This document shows positions 40,895 to 52,474 of a stretch of DNA of 64,000 nucleotides, one piece after another. This DNA comes from Cyanophora paradoxa. Its lineage: Eukaryota > Glaucocystophyceae > Cyanophorales > Cyanophoraceae. Below the pieces are notes generated by a model. It was not told where the DNA came from. It searched no databases and worked only from the letters and a program-made list of their open reading frames with translations. The position numbers and the translations under genes are program-made. The number at the start of each line of letters is the position of its first letter. Within the stretch, counting starts at the first letter, position 1. The stretch lies in assembly GCA_004431415.1 (NCBI GenBank), contig QPMI01000029.1, positions 248,001 to 312,000 on the forward strand. Reading direction: 5' to 3'.

Positions 40895-43800
40895 ATGGGT
40901 GATGCGGAGGCGGGCGGAGGGCAAGCGTTACCGGTCTCAACGGCGCACGGCAGCGCGGCGGAAGGAGGCTTCCAGCTGCCGCAGCCGCCCCTGCGTCGCC
41001 GCTCAGCGACCGGCTCCGACAACGCGGACGCCTCGCGGGCGCGGCTACACGCTGGCGCCGCACCTCTCAGCGCATATCCGCTGAATCTCGCAACCGCTTC
41101 CGACCAAGGAGACTCTGTCAGGGGCGGGAGGCCCGGGAGGGACAACGCGTACGGCCGTGGTGGCCGCGGTCCAGCGCTAGCCTCGAGGGATGCGAAGGAT
41201 GCGGGCACGCGGAGGGCCCAGTACACAGCCGCGCTCCTCATCTTCGCGTCGCCCGTGCTGCAAATCGTTCCCTGGACCTGCATCGATTTCGGCCAGTACG
41301 ACCGGCGCTGGCAGTACATCGCCTTCGTCACGGCGTGCGCCCCGTCCTGCCTCATGTTCTGCGCCTACGCCGCCCTCATGTTCCGGTGCGCGGACGCGTG
41401 CTATCTGCTTTCCCTCCTGCCGCCGCCGCTGCGCAAGCTCACATCCCTTCGGCTCGCAGCTTCTCCCCGCGGCGGGCCGTCTACTACGGTGTCCCCTACT
41501 TCGCGACGTGCAGCGCCGCGTATCACTTCGGCAACGCGGCACTTGTCGACGCCTTCCCCTGGCGAGCCGGCGCCAGCGCTGGCCCCGGCCTCTTAGAAGA
41601 AGCTGCAGCCTGCTGCAAACTATATATAGCAGCTAGCTAGGCCTAGGGTCCCATCGCCGCCCGCTTCTCGGAGCTGACCCGTACGCAGGTTCCTGGACGC
41701 GCCCCTCATCGCCATTGCGACGCCTTCCATCTGGTTCGTCGGTGAGCCCAGTACCCCCCTCCCCCCACCCGGACCAGTACTCCCCCTCGCTCCCCTTCCG
41801 CCCGAGCCAGTATTCCCCCCCCCCCGAGCCAGTACCCTCCCCCACCTCCCCGAGCCAGTACCCTGTCCCCTCCCTTCGACCCCCCCCCCCCCCCCCCCCG
41901 CGCCCCCCGCCTCCTGACGTTTTGGCCCGAACGCAGTCTCAGGTGTCTGGTCGGCCTGTGCGTCCGCTTGATTCAAGCAAGATTCCCGCCGCAAATTTTC
42001 TTAAGCTTTCCGACTTTTCCTCCCAGATTTCGCGTACCGGTCCTTCCGGCGGGCGACCCGCGACAAAAAAATCTTCGCGGCGGGCCCCGAAGCGTACGTC
42101 GGCGCAGGCACCAGCGCGGCCGCTGACGTCGACGGGAATGCGCCTGTCGCGACGGTCTTCGGGGGCGGCGCGGCGCCAGAGCCGGCGGCGCCAGTCACGG
42201 TCGCTGGCGCCGACGCTTTCGGGCCGGGGCGCTCTTTGAGCACTGAATTCGAAGGCGGCGCTGGCCCGAGCGTTAACCCGTCGGAGGCGCTGACGCGCTC
42301 GTGCGAGGCTCAGCAGACGGCGCCGGCCCTCCCCGTGCGTGAAAGCCGCCCCGCGCGGCAGGCAGGCAGGCAGGCAGGCTGCGCGGCTCGTCTGACTCTG
42401 CCCGGCCCGCCCGGCGTGCAGGAAGTCCCCCCGGGCCCGCCCGTCCTCGTCCTCCCCCTCGACCGCCCCGAGCGCGCATCTGCCGCGCCGTCGCCCGAGC
42501 CGTCCGCTGCGGCCAGAGGCGGGCGCATCCGCCTGGCACCGCTCTCTCTTCCCCCCTCCCAGCCGAGCGGGCCGGCGGCGGCGCCGGCGCCTCCGACGCC
42601 CCCCGGGGCTGAAGGCCAAGGCCAGGGCCTACGCCCCGGCCCAGGCCCAGGCCTAGGCCGCCCCTCCTCGTTCCGCGCGTGGCGCGGCGAGGCCGAGGGT
42701 CCGCTCGCTCACTCGCCTTCGCAAGCTCACCATCAGATCTCATCTGAGCCGCCTCGGCAGGGGGGGACGACTTGGAGGCGGCGCCGGCGGCCCGCGTGTC
42801 TCCGGCCCCAATCGTTGGCGCAGGCGCGGGGCAGGAGGCCCGCGGCCGCTTGCGATCAGGATCCGCGGATGCGGCTCAGGCGACGGCCGCGGGCGCGGGT
42901 GCCGGCGCGGACCGCCGGCGCCGCCGCCGCCCGGTGAGTTTCTTTCTCCCCATCGCCTCCTCTCGGCCCGGGGCCGTCGAACCGACGCCGGGCGCACCCA
43001 GTCGGCTCTGGTGCGGGACGGGCACGAGCTGGAGTCCATCTTCGCGAGCATGCGCGAGTCGCCTTCGAGCTCGAGCTCGAGATCGAGCTCCCGCCAGGGA
43101 AACACTCTGCGTCGCTTCGGCCTGCTCGACAAAGGGGGCGAGGTTCGCTTGCTCGCCTCGTTCGCCTCGCGCGCGTTGAATTCGCCTTGGCCCCTCTAGC
43201 TGTAGCCTTAGCTGTAAGACACGCGCGAGCGCTCTGTCTTCTGCCTGTCTGTCTGTCTGTCTCTCTGTCTGACGGACGGTGCCGGCAGCCTCCGGGGGCG
43301 CGGGAGGCGCTCCTGTTCCTTTCCAAGGTCCTCCTCTTCCTCCTGACCCTCTGCTCCTCCGCCTTCCTCCAGTGGGGGTGCGCGCGCGCTCTCTATTTAT
43401 AGCCGCGCGCGCACGCGCTCGGACCGTGGAATCTTCTTAGAGTATAAGCCAAGCACTCGTAGGTTCTTCCTCCGCTAGGCTTCCCTTCCCGCCCGCGCGC
43501 GCCCGAGATTTAGTCTTTGTAAGATACGCTTTCCTTCTCCTCGCAGGTACCTTGCCTTGTTCGCGGCCTACACCGGCAACGCCGTTGTCCAGGCGCGCCG
43601 CCGCCCCGCCCCGGCCCGCCCCGCCCCGGCCAGCTCAAAAATCGTTGTATTCCAGAAGATATCGCCCCTTAAAGCTCTTCCTTAAGCTCTAGATCTCAAA
43701 CCTCTTGCGTGAATCTATTTATTTAGACGCCGGCCCCTGCAGATCGCGATCAATTTGGCCTTCAACGCACTCTTCTTCGTTCTCTCTTTCCTCTTCGTCC

Positions 43801-45597
43801 GCGCCTTCCGCAACTTCCTGGCGCCCGTCCTCCCCGGTCCGCCCCGCACCGCCCCAGTCCTCCACTTGGAGCACTTGATATGAATTCGCACACACCGAGA
43901 GAAATGGCTAGGGATAGAACTGCAGTGTAAGAGCAATAAGAGCAATAAGAGCAATTGCAATATTTGTAGAGCAATAAGAGCAATTGCGATATTTGGCGCC
44001 CGTCCTGCCCGGTCCGCCCCGCCCCGGTCCTCCGGCCCCTGCCCTTTTCCCCGCCTTTGGTCTAGATCTGCGCCCAAACACCCGCCCCCCTCCCCTCCCC
44101 CCCCCCCCTCCCCTCCCCCCCCCCCCCCCCCCCCCCCCCCCCCGCCCGCCCGCCCGCCCCCGCCCGCCCGCCCCACGCCCTCGGCGAAGGTTCCCCTCCC
44201 TCCCCCCCCCCCCCCCCCCCCCCTAGATGTCCGGTCCTGCCCGGTCCCTATTCTAGGTATCCGCCTTCTAACGAAAATAGCCTTCTCCGCCCTCTAACGA
44301 AATCGCCTCTTACTTAAAAAGAAAAAGCATTACCTAGCTACGCCCTCGGTCGATCAGCGCGCGGCTGAAACGATGCGACGCCCCTCTTGTTCGCTCTGCA
44401 GGCGGCCAGGCCGTTCTCATCTTCTCCTCGTGGTGAGCTCGAGCGCTTTGCGCGCGCCGCGCGCGCCCCGCGTCTCGCAATCGCGCCTCGTCGCCCACTG
44501 ACACTGGCCATGGCGCAGGCTCCTGGTGCGTCTGCGCCCCCGAGCCCGCCCGCCTTCCCGCGCCGTTGTTTTCGAGCCTGCGGTCCGCCCGCGGCCCGCC
44601 TTGCGATCGGCCGGCGCCGTTGCAGTACCTGCACAAGTGGTGCGCATGCGCGGCCCCGGCCCGCCGCCTGAGCGCTAGCGCGCCCCGGCCCCCGCCGCCC
44701 TCTTACCGCTGCCGCCACGTTCCCGCCAGCTACCGCCTGGCGATGACCTTCCGCGCAAACGGCTACTCGGTCCTCGGTGCATGCGCTCTTCGATTTCGGA
44801 ATCTCGGCCGCCCCCTTCGATATATCCCGCCGGATCCCCGGCCTCACGGCCACGCCCCCGCGCCGCCCGGCGCCCGACCGACCGCCCGCGCAGCCGCCTC
44901 TCTCGTGACCGAAGTGGTGGTGCTCCTCGCGCCTCTCTGGGTCGGCTACAGCACCCGCGCGTACGGGCAGCGCATCATAAACGTGCGTGCCGATGCCGTC
45001 CGAGCCAATCTAAGAAGAACATGAATCTAATACGTTTATGGATTTAATGTCACAAGCGCTCATTGCTGTGCTGCGATGGCGCCGGCCGCGGCCAGCCTGC
45101 GCCTCACGGGATCGATACCGCAGGAGGTCATACTGCTCCTCCGCGGCACCCGATCGCGAGCCTTCCGAAGTGTGCCAGACCGATCCGCGTACGCGTGCCG
45201 CCCGGCCCTGCCCTGCAGCTGAACTGCCCCGGCCCGGCCCGGCCCGGTCTGGCGCAGGGCGCGGCCCGCAGGGCGCGCGGCTGCTGCGGGAGGACAGCCT
45301 GCGCTCCTTCGGCAGCGCCAGCGTCCGCAGCGCCAGCAGCGGCGACGACGTCGGCGATCCGGAGGGCACGGGGCGGACACCCGCATCCGGCCGCGGCCGC
45401 CAGGTGCGCCCTCCTCTTAAGATTTCCGCAGGACCAGTTCGGTCAGGCCATCTTTGAATACTGGTCCGCAGAAGCGGGGGGCGGCGTCTTGGATCCAGAG
45501 CTTCGTCCGGGCCATCGGGTGGAGGGCGAGGACTGGGCCCCGCGTGGCGGTGCGAGCACGCCGCGCTCGAACGAGGCGGCTCGTGTGCCAATGACCA

Positions 45598-45637
<40 letters not shown>

Positions 45638-46732
45638 GCGCAGGACGCGCCCGCTGCCGGCGGCGCGACATCGACGACGTCGACGTTGACGTTGACGCTG
45701 GCGGAGGCGACGGCGGATCGGGAGGAGGGGGAGGAGGAGGAGCGGGCGCGGGAGGCGGTCGCCGAGGCAGGCCGCTCTGTCTTCATCCTTCAGGTGCGCG
45801 GCCGCCCGGCTCCACGTATATAATTATAAAGACACGGCCTCGCTTTTTACTCTTGATTATAATCAAGTTAAGCTTCCGGCTTCCGGTTAAGCTTGATTAT
45901 AATCAAGTTAAGCTTCCGGCCGCTCTGTCTTCATCCTCCAGGCGCGCGGCCGCGCGCTCGGCCCCATGTATATATAGCCACGGCGCCGGCCTCGCTTTTT
46001 ACACTTGATGAAAGCTTCCGGCTCGGCTGCCGGGCTTACTACCCTCGTGCACGCCGCTTAAGTTCTTGCACGCCGCCGACTGTGGGCCCGGCCCCGCTGA
46101 TCGGCTCGCGGCGGCTGCAGGCCGGCATCTCGGTCGCCGCGTCGGTCCACTTCGTGGCGTGGATCACGGCGGCTCGCTACGGGGCGGGCGCCTCGATCTG
46201 GCCCTTCCACCCGGCCGTCCTGCCCCAGGAAGACTTCGCCCGCACCGTCGGCGCCGCGGTCCTCTCCGCCGCGCTGGTCTGCCTCCTCGTCGCGGCCGTC
46301 CACTTCCGCCCCTCCCGCCGTGCGTTCGCGCGTGTCGACGTCGACGTCGTTGCATTGCGTGCCAACGAGAGAGCGTGTGTGTGTGCACGCGCAGGGCCTT
46401 GGCGGGCGAGTTCGGCGGAGGGGACCGGGGCGGGCCATGCGGAGCCACGGGCGCCCGCGGCCGGCGCCGGCCGCGACTCACTGGGCCGCCATCTCATCCT
46501 CTCGAACGCCGCCACTGTAGCGACCATGTACGTTTTTTAAAGCTCCGGCCAAATCAATTTATAGCGCACAGCTGTTGATCATGATAATCGGCGTTGAATA
46601 TTAATTCGATTAGATCCTGAATGCATTGCGCGTGTGCGCAGATACATCGCCGCGAACAGCATCGTCTACGGAGGCCTCGCCCGTCCGTGCAACGTCTTCT
46701 CCTACGCCTTCCCAGGCGCCTACGTCTCGTGA
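40895..46732 (+). CDS. Multipass membrane protein of unknown family
   Basis: The ATG at 40895 (MGDAEAGGGQALPVSTAHG) begins a hydrophilic N-terminus followed by membrane segments: YTAALLIFASPVLQIVPW and AFVTACAPSCLMFCAYAALM in exon 1, then YYGVPYFATCSAAYHFGNAA (about 41480-41545), DAPLIAIATPSIWFV (41692-41741), LLFLSKVLLFLLTLCSSAFL (about 43305-43370), AINLAFNALFFVLSFLFV (about 43745-43800), SLVTEVVVLLAPLWVGY (about 44900-44950), SVAASVHFVAWITAARYG (about 46130-46185) and AAVLSAALVCLLVAAVHF (about 46255-46310). It ends GLARPCNVFSYAFPGAYVS with TGA at 46730-46732. A Ser/Arg-rich loop lies near 42770-43190. I do not recognise the family; a channel, transporter or receptor is possible. It converges with the Myb gene. 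Confidence 0.6.
44090..44223. repeat. Poly-C low-complexity tracts in an intron
   Basis: Long C-runs and CCCG repeats occupy this stretch of an intron of the membrane-protein gene. Comparable runs occur at 20015-20043 (G) and 41880-41900 (C). They are likely assembly-fragile. Confidence 0.7.
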
Positions 46733-47152
46733 GGCGCGCGGCCCAACCGCCGCGGGTGCCGGTGCTTGCGGCCGGCGACCCATTTGCATGGGGATGCCTG
46801 TGGGCGCTCCGTACGCGTCGACGTCTTTAATTTATCTTGCCTTTTGCTTGCAATTGCGGCATTGCGGTGTGCAGTTTTCGTTTCTAGAGTGCAGAAAGCT
46901 TTTCGGCCCCAGGAAGCTTCTCATCCAACGGGGTTGAATTTGCTCCTGGGACTTATTCATTAGAGATCGCGGCCGCGGACTAGAACTCACACTAGCTAAA
47001 GCGCGGCAGAATACTAGTACCCGGACAGTCACTGCCCCATGCGTACGACTCCTTGTTCCCAGGCCTTAAAGGGCCCCTCACCATAGCCAGCATGCGCAGG
47101 TGAGAATATTATTAATAATTCAAATTAAGAATGTGGCACCAGGAATAGAGAG

Positions 47153-48658
47153 CTAGCTATAGAAGGGGTAGAAGGAAAACCAAGGGGTAGTGGACAAAGA
47201 AGTCAACGGCAAGCTGCAGCTGCCGGCCTCTACAGAACCGCTGAACATCGGTGCAGCTGCAGCTGGCCATGGTGGAGGGCAGTGGAGTGGAGGGCCATGC
47301 CCATATGCATGGGGCACTCTCTGCGTCTCAACGCCACCGCACGCGGCATGCATATGCGCATGCGCAGCTGCCGCCGCGACGGCCGGCTCCGATCGCGCCC
47401 ACGACGACGATGACGACGTCGACTGCGCATGCGGGACGTCGAGATACCCCGTTGCAATTGGGGATATGGATTCTGGGTTCGGGAGGTGTGCTGCGCATGC
47501 TGGCGCATATGCATATGTATGCGTATGTGCAAAGCTAGCGCTTGTACGAGTTGGCGACTCCGACGCGGGCGTCGAAGCGTGCGCGTCGACGTCGCCTGAT
47601 TTCGATGCTGCGTCCCGATCGCTGCCACTGCTTATGGCCGAACGCGACGCGCGCATGGCTGCTCGCTCCCTTGTCTTTTGGAGGCGTTGGGCGATCTCAG
47701 TGTGAGACGGCGTGCTCCGGCTTTCGCGGTTCGATCTCCGGCGTAGTGTCGAGTTCCACCTGCGCGGGTTAACGTTTGTCTGTTAGATAAGTATACGTGA
47801 AGAATTGGACCGAAATTAGCTATAGTCAAAGGCACTGATAGGCTCGAAAACAATCACCTGTTCTTTACAGAATTGTCGGACCTGCCTTTGATGAACCTGG
47901 CGATCTTTGACCAGCGATTCCCCATCCGCTTGTGCAGCTCGATCAGCAGCTCGTCCTGCTCGACGATTGTAAGCAATACGTATTCTGCTACAGAAGATCG
48001 GAACATCTCGAGATGGCTACCTCCTCTGCTGTCCAAGGTTCGTTCTTCAACTGGGGATCCAGCGCGTGCCTGCTTCAATGTCTTAGACGAGACTGTCTGC
48101 AGAATATCTGGAAGTTCTATTGGGGCTAACTCTTTTTCAACTGCTGAACACCCATGACCTGAAAGATGCAACTGCTTAATATAGCCAGCTGTACTCGCAG
48201 CTGTGATATAGCCACATGCGGGCCAAGCCATAATTATATGTATAATCAAGGGTTTAGCCTGTCGTTCTTGCGCGAATTCGTGGGAAGGGGTGCGCGCCAC
48301 CAACGTTCGCGGCACTGCTTCCCGGTCCGATTCGGAAGCTTGGACGCGATCAGTGTCCACTTCTTCATGCCGTGTTCCTTCACGAGAGCTACGAGCTTAT
48401 CTGCGATGGCAATTGCAAGCCACGATCAGTCGGAGTTGCAATTGGGTCGATCAGGAAGAGATCCAGATTGCAATCGCTGGCCGTGGGAAGTTCACCGTCC
48501 TCCTCTTGGCTCCATAGGCCGCTGGCGGCTCCGCCTGTACCTTTTGGCGATGGTGCGCATGTACTCGAGCCGCGATTCGCGCCAGGAGTGTTGTCGACGT
48601 CGCTGTCGACGTCGCTATCGCCGTCCGACGCGTACAATTCTCTCAGCCGCTTCGACAT
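47153..48658 (-). CDS. R2R3-type Myb transcription factor
   Basis: Exons on the minus strand are 48496-48658 (start MSKRLRELYASDGDSDVDSD, ending GLWSQEED), 48301-48400 (DKLVALVKEHGMKKW, LPNRTGKQCRERW), a short exon about 48021-48050 (LKNEPWTAEE), 47858-47955 (DELLIELHKRMGNRW, IKGRSDNSVKN) and 47153-47759 (WNSTLRRRSNRES to the stop). Splice phases join these into two Myb repeats with regularly spaced Trp, as in plant and protist R2R3 or c-Myb-like DNA-binding regions, plus an acidic N-terminus and a Ser/Ala/His-rich tail. The border between repeats, around 48050-48300, is unclear: the usual NHLDP element is only approximately seen (NDRLNP). Nuclear sequence-specific DNA binding is expected. 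Confidence 0.85.
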
Positions 48659-49704
48659 ACGTATACTTTTAAGTTGAATAAAGTCTAATCATACGAAAAT
48701 TCCATATGCATGAACTGCGTCAAGTCGAATTCGGCGTGAGCTCGAGTGGGATATGTGTGTATGCTGGCATGGTCCCATGTATATAGGCATTTAATTTACA
48801 GGTGGGCATGGCTTGCAATTGTTTAGATGGACAATCGCATGGATATCGCTTGCGCGCACCGATACCGCTTGTGCCAAGCTATAGCTAAGCCTTGAAGCCG
48901 GTCAAGCGCTTTCCACTGCAGCTGGGTGCACGTGACTGGGACAGCGCTAGCTGGAGAGTCTGCCGCGCCGCTGCTCTAGATCTAGTAAAGTAGTACATGT
49001 AGTATACTATATATATGATGATAGCTAGTTGCCAGTTGGCACCGTGGCACCGTCACCACCGTGGCACTGCAGCGAGCCAGCGACGTGGCGCGCACTATAT
49101 AGCTAGTACTAGTACTGCGGCAGCCTCATGATCAGGGCCTGCACTGCGCATGCAGTGCCTGAGTAACACCGTACAACTTCCGTACCGTAGTAGTGTACTA
49201 CGCCGTGACCGTGACGGTACTTCCGTCGTTCGTACTACCGTAGTACCGTACTAGTACGTACTACGTATATACGTACTGGCACGGTACTGCTACGTATACT
49301 GCGGACCAGTCTGCGGTAGCTATATATACTATGATACTATGATAGTTGCTTGCCGCCGCGCAGTGCCGCAGTCCGTAGTACTTGCCGCGCGCAATATATA
49401 TATATATACGAGCTCTCAGGGAGTCCGACGGTCAGACTCGTCAGAGTCCGACGGTCTAGCCTAGTAGGGAGTCAGTAGGGACCGGACTCTAGGCGGCTAC
49501 GTATCATCATAACGTATGCCGCGGTACCGGACCTACCGGTATGCGCCGGCTAGGCGGCCTAGGCCCCGGGCCCCCGGGCCCCGGCCCGACTCAGAAGTCA
49601 GGAGTCTAGGCCTGCTAGGCCGCCGGGCCCCTCTTAGCCGAGTCTTAGGCTCTACCGGTAGGCTGCGGTAGCCTACTAGAGTTACTGTACATGTACATGT
49701 GGAT
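48659..49704. other. Upstream region of Myb and palindrome-rich DNA
   Basis: No gene was recognised. From about 48990 onward the sequence is dense in short palindromic words (GTACTAGTAC, TATATATA, CCGGTACCGG) and in tandem permutations of GTACT and CGTACTAC. It may be strongly structured but gives no coding signal. Confidence 0.5.
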
Positions 49705-49960
49705 CCACAGAGTTAGGCGTGCACAAAGAAAGGCGCGGATAGACGAGTTCACCCATTCGTCTAACTTAATCCCCGTCCGACGGTCTAACTGTGCCTAAAA
49801 GGGGTATGCCATTGTAGCGCTTGTATGGAGCGAGTCCGAGCGACCAGCAGCTCGTCTATCTTTGTGAACGTCTATCGTGATGGGCATATGGCCTGGGTCA
49901 CACACATCATGGGTGGGCAAACCGTTGAACGTCTATGAAAAGCGACGCCTAACTTTGTGG
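49705..49960. mobile_element. MITE candidate with 16-bp terminal inverted repeats
   Basis: The ends are CCACAGAGTTAGGCGT (49705-49720) and the inverse of CCACAAAGTTAGGCGT (49945-49960), one mismatch in 16. The 256-bp interior is non-coding and includes further inverted words (TAGACGAG and CTCGTCTA). No clear target duplication is visible, so the element class is undetermined. Confidence 0.5.
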
Positions 49961-51370
49961 CATGATGACTCAGTGACTCTCTGACAGTGAGCCGCTGAGC
50001 CAGCGCAGGCTGCGCAGCATCATGGCAGCATGGCATGCCATGAGGCCCATGATGGCCCGGCGCCGGCGCCGGCGCCGCGCCGCCGGCGCCGGCCCGCCGC
50101 CGGGCCGCCGGGCCGGCGCGCGGGCCCGCGGCCGGCGGACCGGCGGCGGCGAATTCGAACTTGAGTCACTTGACCCGGCCGCCGGCGGCCGGCCGGCCCG
50201 GGGCTCGAGCCGGCAATTTGAGCTCGAGCGCTAGCCCCGTGGCCACCTACCGCCGTTGCAGCGTTGCTACCGGTATCGTACCCGCCCGGTCCCCGCCGAA
50301 TCATTTAAAAAAATGCAATTATTCCTGATTGGTTGCATTAGCAGCAGCCCATTGGTCCAAAGAAGTGCTTTGAACGCTGAAACGTTGATTATAGCATAAC
50401 GTTTCAAAACACTTGCCAATTGCAAGTTGACAAAACTTTAATTTGAATTCGAAACTTGAATCGAAAGCTTAAGGAGTTTGAAACGCGATTTGCAACGGCA
50501 GGCCCGGCCTACCGTCGCGGGCCGACTCGCGGCGCCGGCTTAAGCTTAAGCAGATGGTGAATTTTTAGTAGGCCTAGGTCAGTCTTCGCAAGGCTTTTTT
50601 ACGGCGGAGACGGTGCTACCCCTAAGAAATCTCGGCTTTAGCTCCGGCCTAGCTATAGTATAGCATGCGCAGGCGGGAAATATTTAGTATTGCGATCAAC
50701 TTGGCAAGCCTTGAAGTCAACTTCAAAAGCTAGTTATAATTACCGCCGCAACTTACCGGCAAGTCGGCGTCGAGTCGCCGTCGACTCGGCGACGACTCGC
50801 CGACGAGTCGTCGACGACTCGGCGACTCGGCGTTGAGTCGTTGACCGGGAACTTGACCCTCCTTCTAAAAAATAACGGTTCGGCGTTCAAAGCCCTTCGA
50901 CCAATGGGCTGCCGCCAATTCAACCAATAGTGAATTGTTGTTTTTAAAAGCAAGTTTTAGAATGCAATTCATTATAAATAAATGATATAATTCAAGTTCA
51001 AGTTCCTGGCGCCAAGTTCAATGCCAAGCTTTAAGGTGCCGCGGGCCCGGGGCGGGCCGGGCCGGCCCGGCGGGCCGGGGGCCCGGCCGGGACTCGGGAG
51101 CCGGCGCCAGGCAGGGCCCCCGCCGGGCCGGCCGGCGGCCGGCGGCCGCCCCCCGGGCCGTAAAACGGCAGCCCTACCCCTGTGCCGGAGTCTGAGACTG
51201 TACCTGTCTGACTCGGAGACTCGGGCTCGCGATCGGAGGAGACTGTCCGACCACTAGTACGGCCGCGGTAGTAGTAGTATACGTAGTACGTATACCGGCA
51301 CTTGTACAATTGCCGTGGAGATAATTTGCCGAATTCGCCCGAAACCGGAATTGCCGAATCCAGATTTCAG
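49961..51370. other. Gene-free GC-palindrome region
   Basis: Blocks of alternating GCCGGCGC and GGCCGG at 50055-50215 and 51040-51170 form long imperfect palindromes, separated by AT-rich stretches with TTGAATTCGAA-type words. CGACTCGGCGACGACTCG permutations occur at 50760-50840. The ORFs seen in these blocks are compositional artefacts. Confidence 0.45.
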
Positions 51371-51389
51371 CCTTTTCTCGAAGTTTTGT

Positions 51390-52334
51390 AGAACCTCGGC
51401 CATCGCGATCGCCTCATTCTAAATTCGCGACACAGGTTCGTCGCGATCGCCGTGCACGTGGCCCGCCGTCTGGAGGGCCCCCCGGGGCCCGAGGGCGGTG
51501 TGGTCATGATCATGATCAAGGGCGAGGTATACGTACCTGCCTAGATCACGGGCGGCTTCGTCGACATTTCCGTGCGGCCCCGCTTACGTATACGGAATTC
51601 GGGCGCAGCGACGTCGACAGCAAGCTGATCATGCTTCCGGCCGTACGCTTCTTGGATCATGTTGCTCGCAGGTTCTTGGCTTCCGCGTCATGATCAGCGG
51701 TCTTGCGGACGATAAGCCCATCATCATCATCATCGAGATTCCGCATCTAATCACGCAGGTGTCCATGAAGACGGTGCAGAAGTACACGTATCTAATCTTC
51801 TGGAACGAGCTCGAGACCTCGAATTCGAAGAGCTGGGAGCCGTGCCAGACAAATTAAAGCTGACGCCGAAGACCAACATGGGGGTGCGTAACTGCATATG
51901 TCACAAGTAATGTCACAATGTAACTGCAGTGGTCGCATTTATATTGCTAATGGTGCTTTCTATCACTCTACATGTACAGCTCGGCGACGCGGAAAATCCA
52001 GATCCCACCGCGAAAGACGCCGGAGACCTTTTCCAGCGCGAAGTTGCCGTGCGCATGCGCTCTTTATATTGCTGGCCATGGCTTGAACAACCAATGATCA
52101 AGTCAATCACGACGTGACTTCGAATTTATCTACACAGTATAAGTACTATAGCTAGTGCGTGATCAAAGCTTCGTGCGCATTTGGCGGGCAGGGTTGGAGA
52201 AGTGGGCGATGGCGGCTATTTTCGCCGACTTCGATATGGACATGAGGGGGTGCGCGTGGCGGCTCGCGATCGCCGAGACGGAGGATGTGCGCGAGGCCGG
52301 CTGCGACTCCGACGCCGCCGAGGAGTGCGTGTAG
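51390..52334 (+). CDS. Unknown small multi-exon gene
   Basis: Plus-strand exon-like segments include FVAIAVHVARRLEGPPGPEG (about 51435), DSKLIMLPAVRFLDHVAR (about 51618-51671), VLGFRVMISGLADDKPIIII (from about 51672, also containing QKYTYLIFWNEL), LGDAENPDPTAKDAGDLFQ (about 51981) and a terminal exon from about 52194 (LEKWAMAAIFADFDMDM) that ends at TAG 52332-52334. The family is not recognised. One frame change near 51815 is unexplained. It converges on the ABC exporter, whose stop codon lies about 140 bp away, which supports a real 3' end here. Confidence 0.45.
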
Positions 52335-52474
52335 GCGCGGCGCTGCAGCGGCAAGCGAAAGCGGCCCCGCGATGGCTCCGCCGGGTTCTGCGCCTGCAGC
52401 ATCTGTGCCGGTTGGAAATTAGGTGATTGTGGGTCACGACTTTCCTATTTATATTATATAAATATTGGTCGACA

